A stretch of DNA of 64,000 nucleotides from Allobosea sp. UNC402CLCol. Its GTDB lineage: Bacteria > Pseudomonadota > Alphaproteobacteria > Rhizobiales > Beijerinckiaceae. Shown one piece after another: positions 17,104-25,703 of the stretch; the first letter of the stretch is position 1, and each line of letters starts with the position of its first letter. The position numbers and the translations under genes are program-made. Under the pieces are notes generated by a model. It worked only from the letters and a program-made list of their open reading frames with translations. It was not told the origin of the DNA and ran no database searches. The stretch lies in NCBI RefSeq assembly GCF_000745475.1, contig NZ_JQJJ01000015.1, forward strand, positions 1-64,000, in the 5' to 3' direction.

Positions 17104-17565
17104 TCAAGCTGACGCCTTGACCCGACCGCGCTTCGGAGTCGCAGGCTCCGGCGCCGTCTTCCGACGCTCATTGCCGAGGCCCATTTTCTTCGCAAGCTGC
17201 GAGCGAGCCTCGGCATAGTTCGGCGCAACCATAGGATAGTCGGGCGGAAGGTTCCATTTCGCACGATACTGATCGGGCGACATGTTGAAGGCGGTACGCA
17301 GGTGCCGTTTTAAAGATTTGAAACGCTTGCCGTCCTCCAAGCATATCAAGAAGTCGGGGGTGATCGACTTCTTGATCGACACTGCCGGAGTGGCTTTTTC
17401 CTCGAGCACCGGCGCGGGAGCTTGGCCAAGTCCGGTCAGCGCAGCGTGCGTGCTAGCAATCAACGCCGGAAGCTCAGCCGTTGGCACGCTGTTGTGCGCG
17501 ACAAATGCCGAAACGATATGCGCGACCAGGTCGCCGAGCGCTCCGTTGTTTTCTGACAATTTCAA
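17104..17565 (-). CDS. mucR: Ros/MucR-family transcriptional regulator lacking zinc ligands
   Basis: A 153-residue global regulator of the Ros/MucR family, which binds AT-rich promoters and controls exopolysaccharide, motility and cell cycle genes in alphaproteobacteria. Residues 1-25 (LVAHIVSAFVAHN) are the oligomerising helix; the DNA-binding domain spans about 70-135 with CLEDGKRFKSLKRHLRTAF and the highly conserved DQYRAKWNLPPDYPMVAPNYAEARS. Ros has a Cys2His2 site; here only C75 and H88 remain, with D78 in place of the second Cys and A92 in place of the next His. Zinc-free Ros homologues (Ml proteins of Mesorhizobium) show that the fold can do without metal. The AT-rich tract at about 17585-17700 upstream is a natural site for self-repression. 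Confidence 0.88.
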   Translation of the reverse strand: MKLSENNGALGDLVAHIVSAFVAHNSVPTAELPALIASTHAALTGLGQAPAPVLEEKATPAVSIKKSITPDFLICLEDGKRFKSLKRHLRTAFNMSPDQYRAKWNLPPDYPMVAPNYAEARSQLAKKMGLGNERRKTAPEPATPKRGRVKASA

Positions 17566-17787
17566 TCTCCTCGGCCTCTGACGAGAGCTTACGATTCAAC
17601 CCTTTTATTACAGAGTTTTTATTTGGCAACAAATCTAGAAGAACTTTCATTAATTCTCAACGTTCAGACGCAGAAATTCGAAACCAATCGCTAAAACGCG
17701 CGGTCCAGCCGGATCTGCATCCAAATCGAAGATCGCGCGAGCCAGATGGAAAAAGTCCGGCGCTGCCGACGATTCATTTGCTGCAGA

Positions 17788-17812
17788 GGAACGGCTTCCG
17801 ACGCTCCGCGTT
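17788..17812 (+). promoter_or_regulatory. EcfG-like promoter before a small membrane protein gene
   Basis: GGAAC, 16 bases, CGTT: exact consensus. The -10 half ends 28 bases before the GTG at 17841. Confidence 0.7.
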
Positions 17813-17840
17813 TACCGGCGATACAATTCGGGGAAGATCC

Positions 17841-18053
17841 GTGCCGGAACATCCACCACCGCCTCGCCAAGCTGCAAAAGGCGCGCTTCTGATTGTCGTG
17901 ACCATGGCCGCGATCATCGTTACGATCTTCACCGGCTTTAACATCTACCACGCCAAGACGCTTCGCGAGGAAAAGGCCGGCCAAATCGATCAGCGAGACG
18001 CCCCCAAAAGTCCGACGGATTTGCAGGCCCCACGAAATCCGCAGCGGCCCTAA
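17841..18053 (+). CDS. small single-span membrane protein
   Basis: A 70-residue protein starting at GTG (17841) behind GGGGAAG. Residues about 13-31 (KGALLIVVTMAAIIVTIF) form one membrane segment, preceded by a short Pro-rich N-terminus and followed by a charged, Pro-rich tail (KTLREEKAGQIDQRD). No family is recognised. I call it a gene because an exact EcfG-like promoter stands directly before this start; the longer open frame reaching back to 17481 crosses that promoter and is not credible. Likely a stress-induced envelope peptide. Confidence 0.5.
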   Translation: MPEHPPPPRQAAKGALLIVVTMAAIIVTIFTGFNIYHAKTLREEKAGQIDQRDAPKSPTDLQAPRNPQRP

Positions 18054-18164
18054 AACAGGTCGCGCCTTTACGGCCATCGATCGCGCCGCTGGATTGCCTG
18101 TTCAGCCGCCGACGAGACGGCCGTTCAGGAAGACATTGAGCGGGATATTCGGCCGAGTGGGCGA

Positions 18165-18398
18165 TCAAAAGATGTCCTCGATCTCTGCCAGCTTTGCCCT
18201 CGTCCTGGCACGGATCATGAACTCGAGATCAAGCGCGGGAAGAATGTCGCAACGCGTTCCGAACTGCCTCCCGGGCGCGCCACTCTCTACAGCCGAGATG
18301 GGCGCTTGACGCAGCTTCGTTCGGTCCCCGACGCTCGTTTGGTTCAAGCCGATCTTGCGGCGCTGCCGGCGGATGGCGTCTCCGATTTGCTTAGGCGT
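18165..18398 (-). pseudogene. XRE/HipB-like helix-turn-helix regulator remnant without a start codon
   Basis: The minus-strand frame from 18398 to 18165 reads QIGDAIRRQRRKIGLNQ, then a helix-turn-helix with ISAVESG and the closing LPALDLEFMIRARTR, a pattern close to HipB-type antitoxins and XRE repressors. The frame is closed by a TGA at 18399-18401 and has no ATG, GTG or TTG before the first HTH helix; the only ATG (18347) would cut that helix away. So the gene has lost its start, probably by a frameshift or 5' truncation. No toxin partner lies beside it. Confidence 0.5.
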
Positions 18399-18515
18399 TC
18401 AGGCTCTCTGGTCCACGGCGCGCCCCTTAGGTACGCCGTATACGGCAAAGCAAATAAATGTCAGATACGCCTCGGCGTATATAAGACCTTCCGCGGCGTC
18501 TCCGTGCCAGACGGC

Positions 18516-18663
18516 TTCTCACGCTTGGCCTGGCGACCGATACCATGTCGCTCTCTCGAAGATCGTCGGCGATGCCCGGATGGCCCCTTCGAATGCAATT
18601 GCGGTCGCTGTCCTGCTCGTCAGGCTTTGGAATATATGGGCCTGGCGGCGTGGTTACATTTGA
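18516..18663 (+). pseudogene. decayed 3' end of a second DUF6328 gene
   Basis: About 148 bases align with the last 150 bases of the intact DUF6328 gene (to 7460). The intact protein ends ATDTYLVVSKIVDDARLAL...LLGLWHIWPWW; this fragment reads HVALSKIVGDARMAP...LLVRLWNIWAWR and has a one-base shift just before SKIV. No start and no upstream part remain. Confidence 0.75.
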
Positions 18664-18723
18664 GAGCCAGCGCTCGCCTGTGAGCGGGTAGCGATTGGCG
18701 GTGCACGAAGTTGGTCTCGCCGC

Positions 18724-20037
18724 TCAGATCGCAGTGATCGCCATCCCGATGACCGCCACGGCCATCGCCGCTGTGGCGATCCACCCGAGCACTTTCAAAG
18801 CCCGCCCGATCACGAACTGCTTCATGATCTTCGGATCGGCCGCCAGAAGCATCAGGATCACCATGATTGGCACGGCGACCACGCCGTTGATCATGGCGCT
18901 CCAGACCAGCGCCTTGATCGGGTCGACTGACGTGAAGTTCAAAGCGACGCCGATGGCCGTGGCGACCGAGACAGCCAGATAGAAAGCCTTCGCCTCTCGC
19001 GGCTCCCGGGAGAGGCCGACGGGCCATTTGGCGGCTTCTCCGATCGCATAGGCTGCCGAACCCGCCAGAACCGGCACCGCCAGGATGCCCGTTCCGAGAA
19101 TGCCGATCGCGAAGATCGCCTTCGCGAAGGAGCCGGCGATCGGCTCCAGGGCTTTGGCCGCATCGACCGAACTCTGAATGTCCGTCAGTCCAGCCGGGTT
19201 CAAGGTCGAGGCCGTTGTCGTCACGATCGCCAGCGCAATTAGGTTGGAGATCGCCATGCCGACCGCCGTGTCGAGCTGAATCCGTTTGCGCGCGGGCTTT
19301 GCCTGTTCGGGATGTTCGACGAGAGGCTCTTCCCGAGGCTTCTCCTTGAGGTCCTCCGCCTCCTGCGAAGCTTGCCAGAAAAACAGATACGGGCTGATGG
19401 TGGTCCCGAAAATGGCGACGACGATCGACAGATAGTCCGCGTCGAACGAAAGCCTGGGCAGCACAATGCTCGTCGCAACGGTCAGCCAGTCGACCTTCAC
19501 GACGAACAGCGCTGCGACATAGGCCAAGAGAACCAGCGACAGCCATTTCAGCACCGCGACGTAGCGCTTGTATTCCATCAGAACCTGCAAGCCGATGCAG
19601 ATTGCACCGAAGAATGCGACGTAGATGTGGGCGGGACCTCCGGCCAACATCTTCAGGGCGTCGCCCATCGCGCCGAGGTCGGCCCCAATATTGATGATGT
19701 TGGCCACCAGCAGAGGGATGGTCACGGCATAGGCCACCCATCTCGGGTAGCAACGCGCAATATTCCCGGCGAGGCCGCGTCCCGTCGTCCGGCCGACCCG
19801 GGCGCTGATGATCTGGATCGCCACCATCAAGGGGTATGTCAGGACGAGCGACCAGCTTGCGCCATGGCCGAACTGAGCCCCTGCCTGCGAATAGGTGGCG
19901 ATACCGCTGGGATCGTCGTCGGACGCGCCCGTGATCAGCCCAGGACCCAGCAACGTGAGCAGCCGCGGCTTACTAGGTTCGACGACCGGATCGCGAGCGG
20001 ACCCGGGCTCGGATCGAGAGGAGGAGTCGGCAACCAA
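18724..20037 (-). CDS. Nramp-family metal ion transporter with atypical site residues
   Basis: A 437-residue membrane protein with about eleven spans of the Nramp fold. The first helix carries LLGPGLITGASDDDPSGIATYSQAG, giving DPSG where Mn/Fe transporters have DPGN. Helix six reads GTTISPYLFFWQASQEAED, where the metal-binding MPHN-type Met of true Nramps is missing. This places it with the less studied Nramp-related group whose members may carry other divalent ions. A charged loop (KEKPREEPLVEHPEQAKPARKR, cytosolic) follows helix six. An exact EcfG-like promoter (20118-20143) lies about 80 bases before the ATG. Confidence 0.85.
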   Translation of the reverse strand: MVADSSSRSEPGSARDPVVEPSKPRLLTLLGPGLITGASDDDPSGIATYSQAGAQFGHGASWSLVLTYPLMVAIQIISARVGRTTGRGLAGNIARCYPRWVAYAVTIPLLVANIINIGADLGAMGDALKMLAGGPAHIYVAFFGAICIGLQVLMEYKRYVAVLKWLSLVLLAYVAALFVVKVDWLTVATSIVLPRLSFDADYLSIVVAIFGTTISPYLFFWQASQEAEDLKEKPREEPLVEHPEQAKPARKRIQLDTAVGMAISNLIALAIVTTTASTLNPAGLTDIQSSVDAAKALEPIAGSFAKAIFAIGILGTGILAVPVLAGSAAYAIGEAAKWPVGLSREPREAKAFYLAVSVATAIGVALNFTSVDPIKALVWSAMINGVVAVPIMVILMLLAADPKIMKQFVIGRALKVLGWIATAAMAVAVIGMAITAI

Positions 20038-20117
20038 GTTCTGCGTTCCCGGCGGCAGCTCCCGCCAGGCGAAGGTTGGCTCCGCAGTTGGACGGAATAT
20101 GCCCTGGCAAGCTGATC

Positions 20118-20143
20118 AACGATATTGCCAAGCTGGCGGTTCC
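20118..20143 (-). promoter_or_regulatory. EcfG-like promoter of the Nramp-like gene
   Basis: Minus strand: GGAAC, 17 bases, CGTT; exact half-sites, 80 bases upstream of the start codon. Confidence 0.68.
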
Positions 20144-20263
20144 TCGGAGGGTGCCATGCCGCGGCACATCAGGTTCGCCGATTCAACCGCGACCTTCCCA
20201 ACGCGCAGCGCGGCAATCCGTACGGGTGAATTCCCGACCTGGCCAAGCCCGTCACAGGGAGCC

Positions 20264-20288
20264 GGAACAAGTGAGACGCAGCGAGGTT
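20264..20288 (+). promoter_or_regulatory. EcfG-like promoter candidate before the DUF1236 gene
   Basis: GGAAC, 17 bases, GTT; the -10 half ends 36 bases before the ATG at 20325. Confidence 0.58.
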
Positions 20289-20324
20289 AGCGGACCAGCG
20301 GGGGGACCAAAGGGGAGAACCTCA

Positions 20325-20630
20325 ATGCGCACTCTTATCGCAACATCGCTCGCTGCATGCCTCGTCTGCTCAACGGCAATTGCGCAGACGTCGACCACCA
20401 CCACCATCACGACGGACCAGCAGAGCAAAGTGAAGACCTACGTGATGAAGGAAAAGCCGGCTTCGGTGAAAGTGACTGAAACTGTCGCCGTCGGCGCGGC
20501 TCTGCCGTCATCGGTGACGTTGCATACGCTCCCGGCAGATGTCGGCGTCCAGTACCGCTATGCCATCGTCAACGACAAGACGGTCCTGGTGGAGCCGACC
20601 TCGCGCAAGATCATCCAAGTGATCGAGTGA
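20325..20630 (+). CDS. periplasmic DUF1236-domain protein
   Basis: A 101-residue exported protein: signal peptide 1-20 (LIATSLAACLVCSTAIAQ), a Thr-rich spacer (TSTTTTITTDQQ), and a single DUF1236 module with the usual ending YRYAIVNDKTVLVEPTSRKIIQVI. DUF1236 proteins are common, small, periplasmic and of unknown role in Hyphomicrobiales, often stress induced. AGGGGAG precedes the ATG. It is monocistronic: EcfG-like promoter before it and a hairpin terminator straight after it. Confidence 0.78.
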   Translation: MRTLIATSLAACLVCSTAIAQTSTTTTITTDQQSKVKTYVMKEKPASVKVTETVAVGAALPSSVTLHTLPADVGVQYRYAIVNDKTVLVEPTSRKIIQVIE

Positions 20631-20638
20631 GCCTGCCG

Positions 20639-20673
20639 AAGCGCCCGATTTCCTCTGAGGAGATCGGGCGCTT
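20639..20673. terminator. 11-bp hairpin between convergent genes
   Basis: Arms AAGCGCCCGAT and ATCGGGCGCTT enclose a 13-base loop and are flanked by TT and AA. It lies between the DUF1236 stop and the minus-strand glucosidase stop, so it may serve both strands. Confidence 0.7.
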
Positions 20674-20711
20674 TGAAATCTATCTGGCGTGATGTCCGGA
20701 ACTGGCTGCGG

Positions 20712-22961
20712 CTATCTCGTTTTGATCATCGTGACCCGCGCGTTGCTTTCGTCCCAGCGCTTCAGGACGTTGAGCGTGATATCGCTTTGGTGGCGGTGTA
20801 CGCGAAGGTCGAACTGGGAATCGCCTAGGGTCAGCTCGTGAATAATCACATCGTCGAGGAAAGACGGTAGGACAGGGTCGACGAGCTTGACCTCGTTTGC
20901 CGCCGCAGGAAGCTCTAAGCCGAGGCAGGCGGACAGCATCGCGAAGGGAGCTGCCGCGGCCCAGGCTTGAGGCGAGCAGGCCACGGGATAGGCCGTCGGC
21001 CCGCGGCGCGATTTTCGCAAAAAGCCGCAGAACAGCTCCGGCAAGCGCTGCTGTTCCTGATGGGTCGCGACGTTGAAGATGGCTTCGAATAGGCGCGAGG
21101 CCTCCAATTTGAAGCCGTAGGCACCCAAGCCGATGGCGATCAAGGCATTGTCGTGCGGCCAGACCGAGCCATTGTGATAGGACATCGGATTGTAGCGCAC
21201 TTCCCCAGTATTCAGTGTCCGGATGCCCCAGCCGCTGAAGCTGCCTTCGTTCATGAGAGTTCGAGCAATCCGCTCGGCGCGCTCCGGGTACGCGATGCCT
21301 CCGAACAGAGCGTGTCCCGCATTCGAAGAACGAACTCGGCAGGGACGCTTGTCGCCATCGAGCGCCAGCGCATAGGAGCCGATCTCCTCGCACCAAAAGG
21401 CCCGGTCGAAGCGCTCACGTAACACCAGTGCCTGCTGCGTCAGCTCGTCGGCGCGCAAGTCGAAGCCTTGGGCGCGGGCCATGACGGCCCCCGCCCGTTT
21501 GGCGGCATAGGCATAGGCCTGAACCTCGACGAGCGCGATCGGGCCCCGCGCCAACGATCCATCCGCATGGGAAATCGAATCATGGCTGTCCTTCCAGCCC
21601 TGGTTGGCGAGTCCGTTTTCGGTCTCGCGAAAGTATTCAATGAAACCGTCTCCGTCGCGATCTCCGTATGTGTCGCACCATAGGAGCGCAGCCTCGATGT
21701 TCTTCCAGAGCCGCTGGATCGTCGCGAGATCGCCGGTACGGTCGAAATACTGGCCCGCGAGCATGACGAAGAGTGGCGTGGCGTCGACGGAGCCGTAGTA
21801 GAATCCGAACGGCACTTCCCCCAGATTGGCCATCTCGCCGCTTCGCCGTTCATGAAGGATCTTGCCGGGCTGCGCATCCGCAACCGGGTCGCTGCTTACG
21901 GCCTGCGCCCGCGCCAGATGCAGCAAGACCCCACGTGCCACCGCCGGATCGGCCCACAAGAGCATCATCGCCGTAATGATCCCGTCCCGTCCGAACATGG
22001 TGGAGAACCAGGGAATCCCGGCATAGGGGTAGAGCCCGTCGTCTCCGCGGGTCACGAGTGTATAGAGATCCGAGGTCGACCGGCTCATCAGGTCGGTGAA
22101 GAGGGCGTTCGACGACTTGATCTTGGATACGTTAGCCGTCAGCGCACGAAGGCCCCGGCGGGCATTCTGGTAGGCCTTGGCGAACTCCAGCGGCGGCGCG
22201 CCGGGCGCGGTACCGATGGGCAGGATATCGCCCCTTGAAGCCTCAACCAAATCGCAAGCGACAGTCAGGAGAAGCGAGGTCCGCTCGCCTGGTTCGAGGC
22301 GGAAACGGAACGAGGCCAGGCCATTCCTCAATTCGTATGGGTTGGGCTTGAAGCGCAGGACCGTTCTTCTAACCCTGTCGTCGAGGCCGCGATACGCGAA
22401 GCGGACCCCCTCCGACGCGATCTGCGTCTCCGTCTCGCCGCGCCGGGCGCGCTTCATACCGCGAACTTCAAAAAGATCCCGAAAATCCGCGCCGAAGGAC
22501 AAGGACAGCGTGAACTCATGCGGGACCCGGTCAAAGTTGCGCAACCCGACCCGTTCGTAACAGACCGCGTTCCAAAGGAACTTCGTCCGCTCGATCGCGA
22601 TGGCGTCCCGGGGAATGGCGGTTGATCCGTCACTCCGGATAATCTCAGGATTGGCGAGATCCACCGTCAAGGCGGTGTTGTCGTCCTGGATTACCGAGCC
22701 GAGGAGCAAGGGGCGCTTGTCCTCGAAGAACAGTTCCAGCCGAGAGAGATGCCGGGTGTCGTTGCAGAACAAGCCCTCGGAGGTGTCCGGCGTGATCCCG
22801 ATGTCGCCGTGGCTATCGAGGACGGCAAAAGTGTCGCCGGATTTCAAGGTCCGCAGCGGACGCTCGACGAGCGAGGGATGCGCATCAAGGGCATGATCGG
22901 ACGAAGGCTCAGATCGTCCGGCAATTTCCGGCTGTCTTGAGGCAGCGATCTGCTCATGCAT
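20712..22961 (-). CDS. amylo-alpha-1,6-glucosidase-like protein (bacterial glycogen-debranching type)
   Basis: A 749-residue soluble enzyme. Residues about 36-230 are the N-terminal domain of bacterial glycogen debranching-type proteins (TLKSGDTFAVLDSHGDIG, GLFCNDTRHLSRLELFF). Residues about 290-690 are the (alpha/alpha)6 barrel with PYAGIPWFSTMFGRDGIITAMM, a typical active-site entrance, and WKDSHDSISHADGSLARGPIA. Such proteins are often clustered with glycosyltransferases and trehalose or glycogen genes in stress loci; the natural substrate is usually unproven. A glycosyltransferase gene ends 63 bases upstream on the same strand, so the two may be one unit. Confidence 0.85.
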   Translation of the reverse strand: MHEQIAASRQPEIAGRSEPSSDHALDAHPSLVERPLRTLKSGDTFAVLDSHGDIGITPDTSEGLFCNDTRHLSRLELFFEDKRPLLLGSVIQDDNTALTVDLANPEIIRSDGSTAIPRDAIAIERTKFLWNAVCYERVGLRNFDRVPHEFTLSLSFGADFRDLFEVRGMKRARRGETETQIASEGVRFAYRGLDDRVRRTVLRFKPNPYELRNGLASFRFRLEPGERTSLLLTVACDLVEASRGDILPIGTAPGAPPLEFAKAYQNARRGLRALTANVSKIKSSNALFTDLMSRSTSDLYTLVTRGDDGLYPYAGIPWFSTMFGRDGIITAMMLLWADPAVARGVLLHLARAQAVSSDPVADAQPGKILHERRSGEMANLGEVPFGFYYGSVDATPLFVMLAGQYFDRTGDLATIQRLWKNIEAALLWCDTYGDRDGDGFIEYFRETENGLANQGWKDSHDSISHADGSLARGPIALVEVQAYAYAAKRAGAVMARAQGFDLRADELTQQALVLRERFDRAFWCEEIGSYALALDGDKRPCRVRSSNAGHALFGGIAYPERAERIARTLMNEGSFSGWGIRTLNTGEVRYNPMSYHNGSVWPHDNALIAIGLGAYGFKLEASRLFEAIFNVATHQEQQRLPELFCGFLRKSRRGPTAYPVACSPQAWAAAAPFAMLSACLGLELPAAANEVKLVDPVLPSFLDDVIIHELTLGDSQFDLRVHRHQSDITLNVLKRWDESNARVTMIKTR

Positions 22962-23024
22962 TCCAAGTTACTCCTCGTCGGAGGCCCGGCGGTTCGTTCA
23001 CCCGATTGGCTCATGGCTCTGCGT

Positions 23025-24077
23025 CTATTCTGCGGCCTTGGTGTAACCTTGTGGCGAGGACAGAAGACGGCCGAACGCCTCGAGATAATCGCGGGCCATC
23101 CGCTCGGCGGTGAAATGCTGCTCGAAATGGGCCCTCACCTTTGAACGATCCATGGCGGTGCTGCGCTCGCAGGCTGAAACGGCCTCCGCAATCGAGTCGA
23201 CGATGATCCCGGACACTCCGTCTCTAACGATCTCCGGCACGGAGCCGTTGCGCCAGGCAATCACGGGAGTTCCCGCCGACATCGCTTCGATCATGACGAG
23301 GCCGAACGGCTCCGGCCAGTCGATCGGAAACAGGAGAGCCCGGGCGCCTCCGAGAAAACCGGCCTTCTGCGCCTCGTCGATTTCTCCAATGAACTCGATC
23401 AACGGATGATCAAGCAGCGGCTCGATTTGAGACCTAAAATATTCCTCGTCGACCGCATCGACCTTCGCCGCGATCCGCAGACGCATGCCGGCACGCTTGG
23501 CGATCTCGATCGCGCGGTCAGGTCGCTTCTCGGGCGTGATCCGTCCGAGAAAGGCAAGGTAGTCCCCTCCCCGCGCCTCGAACGGACACAGGCCCGGCCC
23601 CAGGCCGTGGTGGACCGTCGCCAGCCAGTTCGCGGTGGATGGCATGGGTGTTCGCTGTCCGTCCGAAATCGAGATCAGCGGCATCCGCGGGAAGGCCTGA
23701 TAGACCGGCAGGAAATCGGGCAAGTCCAGGCGACCATGCAGCGTCGTTACGCATTTATGGGTCAGGTCCGAGAACATCGCGTGCTGGAGCAGATCGAGAT
23801 GAAAATGAATGACATCGAATGACTCCTGCCGTTCCCGGACCTTCGCGAGCATGGCGAGGTGGCTGGCCGTGTGATCTCGGATGCCTGCCAGCCGCAAGCC
23901 CTGCGGTGCGCAGGCGACCAGTTCGGCCGAGGTCTGGGAATCGCCGGAGGCGAACAAGGTGACCCGATGTCCTTGCCGCACGAGTTCCTCGGTAAGCCAC
24001 GACGCTACCCGTTCCGTGCCGCCATACAATCGCGGAGGAACTGACTCCGCCAGCGGCGCAATTTGCGCGATCCGCAT
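23025..24077 (-). CDS. GT-B glycosyltransferase, family 4 type
   Basis: A 350-residue retaining glycosyltransferase. The N-terminal Rossmann domain starts IAQIAPLAESVPPRLYGGTERV, the acceptor side; the C-terminal domain has GRITPEKRPDRAIEIAKRAG (donor loop) and EPFGLVMIEAMSAGTPVIAW, the EX7E nucleotide-sugar motif. It has no membrane segment. Acceptor and sugar are unknown; close neighbours of this type make sucrose-like or compatible glycosides, or act on cell-surface glycans. It is followed by the debranching-type enzyme and preceded by an EcfG-like site in the 75-bp gap after the MFS gene. Confidence 0.85.
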   Translation of the reverse strand: MRIAQIAPLAESVPPRLYGGTERVASWLTEELVRQGHRVTLFASGDSQTSAELVACAPQGLRLAGIRDHTASHLAMLAKVRERQESFDVIHFHLDLLQHAMFSDLTHKCVTTLHGRLDLPDFLPVYQAFPRMPLISISDGQRTPMPSTANWLATVHHGLGPGLCPFEARGGDYLAFLGRITPEKRPDRAIEIAKRAGMRLRIAAKVDAVDEEYFRSQIEPLLDHPLIEFIGEIDEAQKAGFLGGARALLFPIDWPEPFGLVMIEAMSAGTPVIAWRNGSVPEIVRDGVSGIIVDSIAEAVSACERSTAMDRSKVRAHFEQHFTAERMARDYLEAFGRLLSSPQGYTKAAE

Positions 24078-24124
24078 CCCCTTGCTCTCCGGCCCATCCG
24101 ACCCGCGAACGCGGGCGAGTTTTC

Positions 24125-24149
24125 AACGCCGGTCCGAGCCGAAAGTTCG
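24125..24149 (-). promoter_or_regulatory. EcfG-like promoter candidate before the glycosyltransferase
   Basis: Minus strand: CGAAC, 16 bases, CGTT, 47 bases before the ATG at 24077 and inside the 75-bp gap behind the MFS gene. Confidence 0.48.
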
Positions 24150-24152
24150 GGA

Positions 24153-25367
24153 TCAGAACTCTTCGACGTGGGATTCCGCACGTATACTCGAGACAGTCTC
24201 CGGCATGGCCATCAGGATGAGGAGGAGAGCGATCACGCCCACCCCGGCGAGCACGGCAAAGGCGATGCTGTAACCACCCCAAACGACCAGGCTGCCTGCG
24301 AATGCATAGCTCGACGCTCCTCCAATCCCTTGAATGGTACCGAGCATTCCGCGCGCCATGTTGTAGCGACCGCTGCCCAGGACGGCGCCGTACAGAACGA
24401 GCGGCAAGAGCACATCGAACAGCCCGGCTCCGATTCCGTCGAGGAGCTGAAAGGCGATCATCCAATAGGGGTCGTCGACCACGGCGAACAGGATGCCACG
24501 CAGCGGCAGGGCCGCGAACGCTAGGATAAGCAACGGCTTGCCGCCGATCCGGTTGGCGCGCATCACGAGGAAGGCCATCGGGATAGTCGCGAGCTGGGCG
24601 ACGATGATGGCGGCCGACGTCACGGCGGACTCGAAGCCCTTTGCTTCGAGCGCCAGCTTCTGGCTAGCGAGAGCGAGCATCGGCGCATTGGCGAAATGGA
24701 ACAGCGCCGTACCGATCGCCAGCACGGTAAAGGGGCGTTCGGCGAACAATTGCCGCCATGGATACGGCCGGCTATTTTCCGGGATGACTTCATCGAGGCC
24801 GCGAGCGCGCTGATGATCGAGGGCGCCGGCCGGGATTGAAAGAACGGCGATCATCGAGAGGCCGGCGAACAGCGGAAGCATGTAGAAGACACCACGTTGC
24901 CCGAAATGCGTGCCGACCACCGCGGCCAAAGTGGCAATGAACAGGTTGCCGAGCCGGTCGAACGCGGCGTTGCGCCCGAGCTGCGCAGCAGCGTCGCGGG
25001 CGCCGTAAAGCCCGAGCGTGATCGCCGCGATCGTGGGCGCAAAGACGGCCCCCAGAAGCGCCATACTGACATCCGCGACGAACACGACCGCTATCGTCGG
25101 ATAGGTCGCAATGGCGGTTCCCAGAAGCGCAAGGAGCCAGGCCCCACCAATCATGAGACCGCGCTTGGCGCGCGTGGCGTCGATCAAGGCGCCGATCGGC
25201 GCATGAAAGGCAATACCGATAAGACCGCTGGCGGTGAGCAAGGCTCCGATCTTCGCTTGGTCCCAGCCGACCTCCGTAAGCAGGAAGACATTGACGTAGG
25301 GCCCCAGCCCGCCGCGCAGATCCGCCAGCAGGAAGTTCAGCCAATCGAGGCTTGCCCGATGCGACAT
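24153..25367 (-). CDS. MFS transporter
   Basis: A 404-residue, twelve-span major facilitator. The first span region reads LDWLNFLLADLRGGLGPYVNVFLL and the loop between spans two and three holds GALIDATRAKRG, the family's conserved A-type motif. The ATG at 25367 follows GAAGAG; the ATG at 25520 would add 51 Arg/Ser-rich residues not seen in MFS N-termini. Substrate not predictable. It lies upstream of, and on the same strand as, the glycosyltransferase. Confidence 0.8.
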   Translation of the reverse strand: MSHRASLDWLNFLLADLRGGLGPYVNVFLLTEVGWDQAKIGALLTASGLIGIAFHAPIGALIDATRAKRGLMIGGAWLLALLGTAIATYPTIAVVFVADVSMALLGAVFAPTIAAITLGLYGARDAAAQLGRNAAFDRLGNLFIATLAAVVGTHFGQRGVFYMLPLFAGLSMIAVLSIPAGALDHQRARGLDEVIPENSRPYPWRQLFAERPFTVLAIGTALFHFANAPMLALASQKLALEAKGFESAVTSAAIIVAQLATIPMAFLVMRANRIGGKPLLILAFAALPLRGILFAVVDDPYWMIAFQLLDGIGAGLFDVLLPLVLYGAVLGSGRYNMARGMLGTIQGIGGASSYAFAGSLVVWGGYSIAFAVLAGVGVIALLLILMAMPETVSSIRAESHVEEF

Positions 25368-25646
25368 TCGCTCTTCGCTTCGCGAGTGCCCACGCTCAGC
25401 AAGGCCGGAGCGAAACGGTGTTCCGCTGGAGCCTTTTCCTAGCGCCACAGCCAGTAATCGTTGTCGACGAGTCACGGTTCCGTGCGGCGGCGATCTGGAT
25501 CCGGCGCCCCAAATCGCCATTCGCGCATCGCAATCGCCTGGGACTAACAGTGACCTGGGATGTTCGTTCGCTCATAGGGCGAGAGCTCCTCTGGCCAGCA
25601 CGCCGGCCTCCATCTTTCGGTCGCAAATATCGCCCCGCTGAAGACT

Positions 25647-25671
25647 GGAACCCAAGTCGGCCAGTGCGGTT
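25647..25671 (+). promoter_or_regulatory. EcfG-like promoter candidate before the YciF-type gene
   Basis: GGAAC, 17 bases, GTT; the -10 half ends 32 bases before the ATG at 25704. The rest of the 336-bp gap before it (25368-25646) shows no gene. Confidence 0.58.
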
Positions 25672-25703
25672 AAGGGGTTTTCACGTCCAGCCAGGAGGCT
25701 CCA

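Noticed and set aside
24493..25442. Long frames opposite the MFS gene
   Set aside because: Shadows of the transporter on the other strand without motifs.
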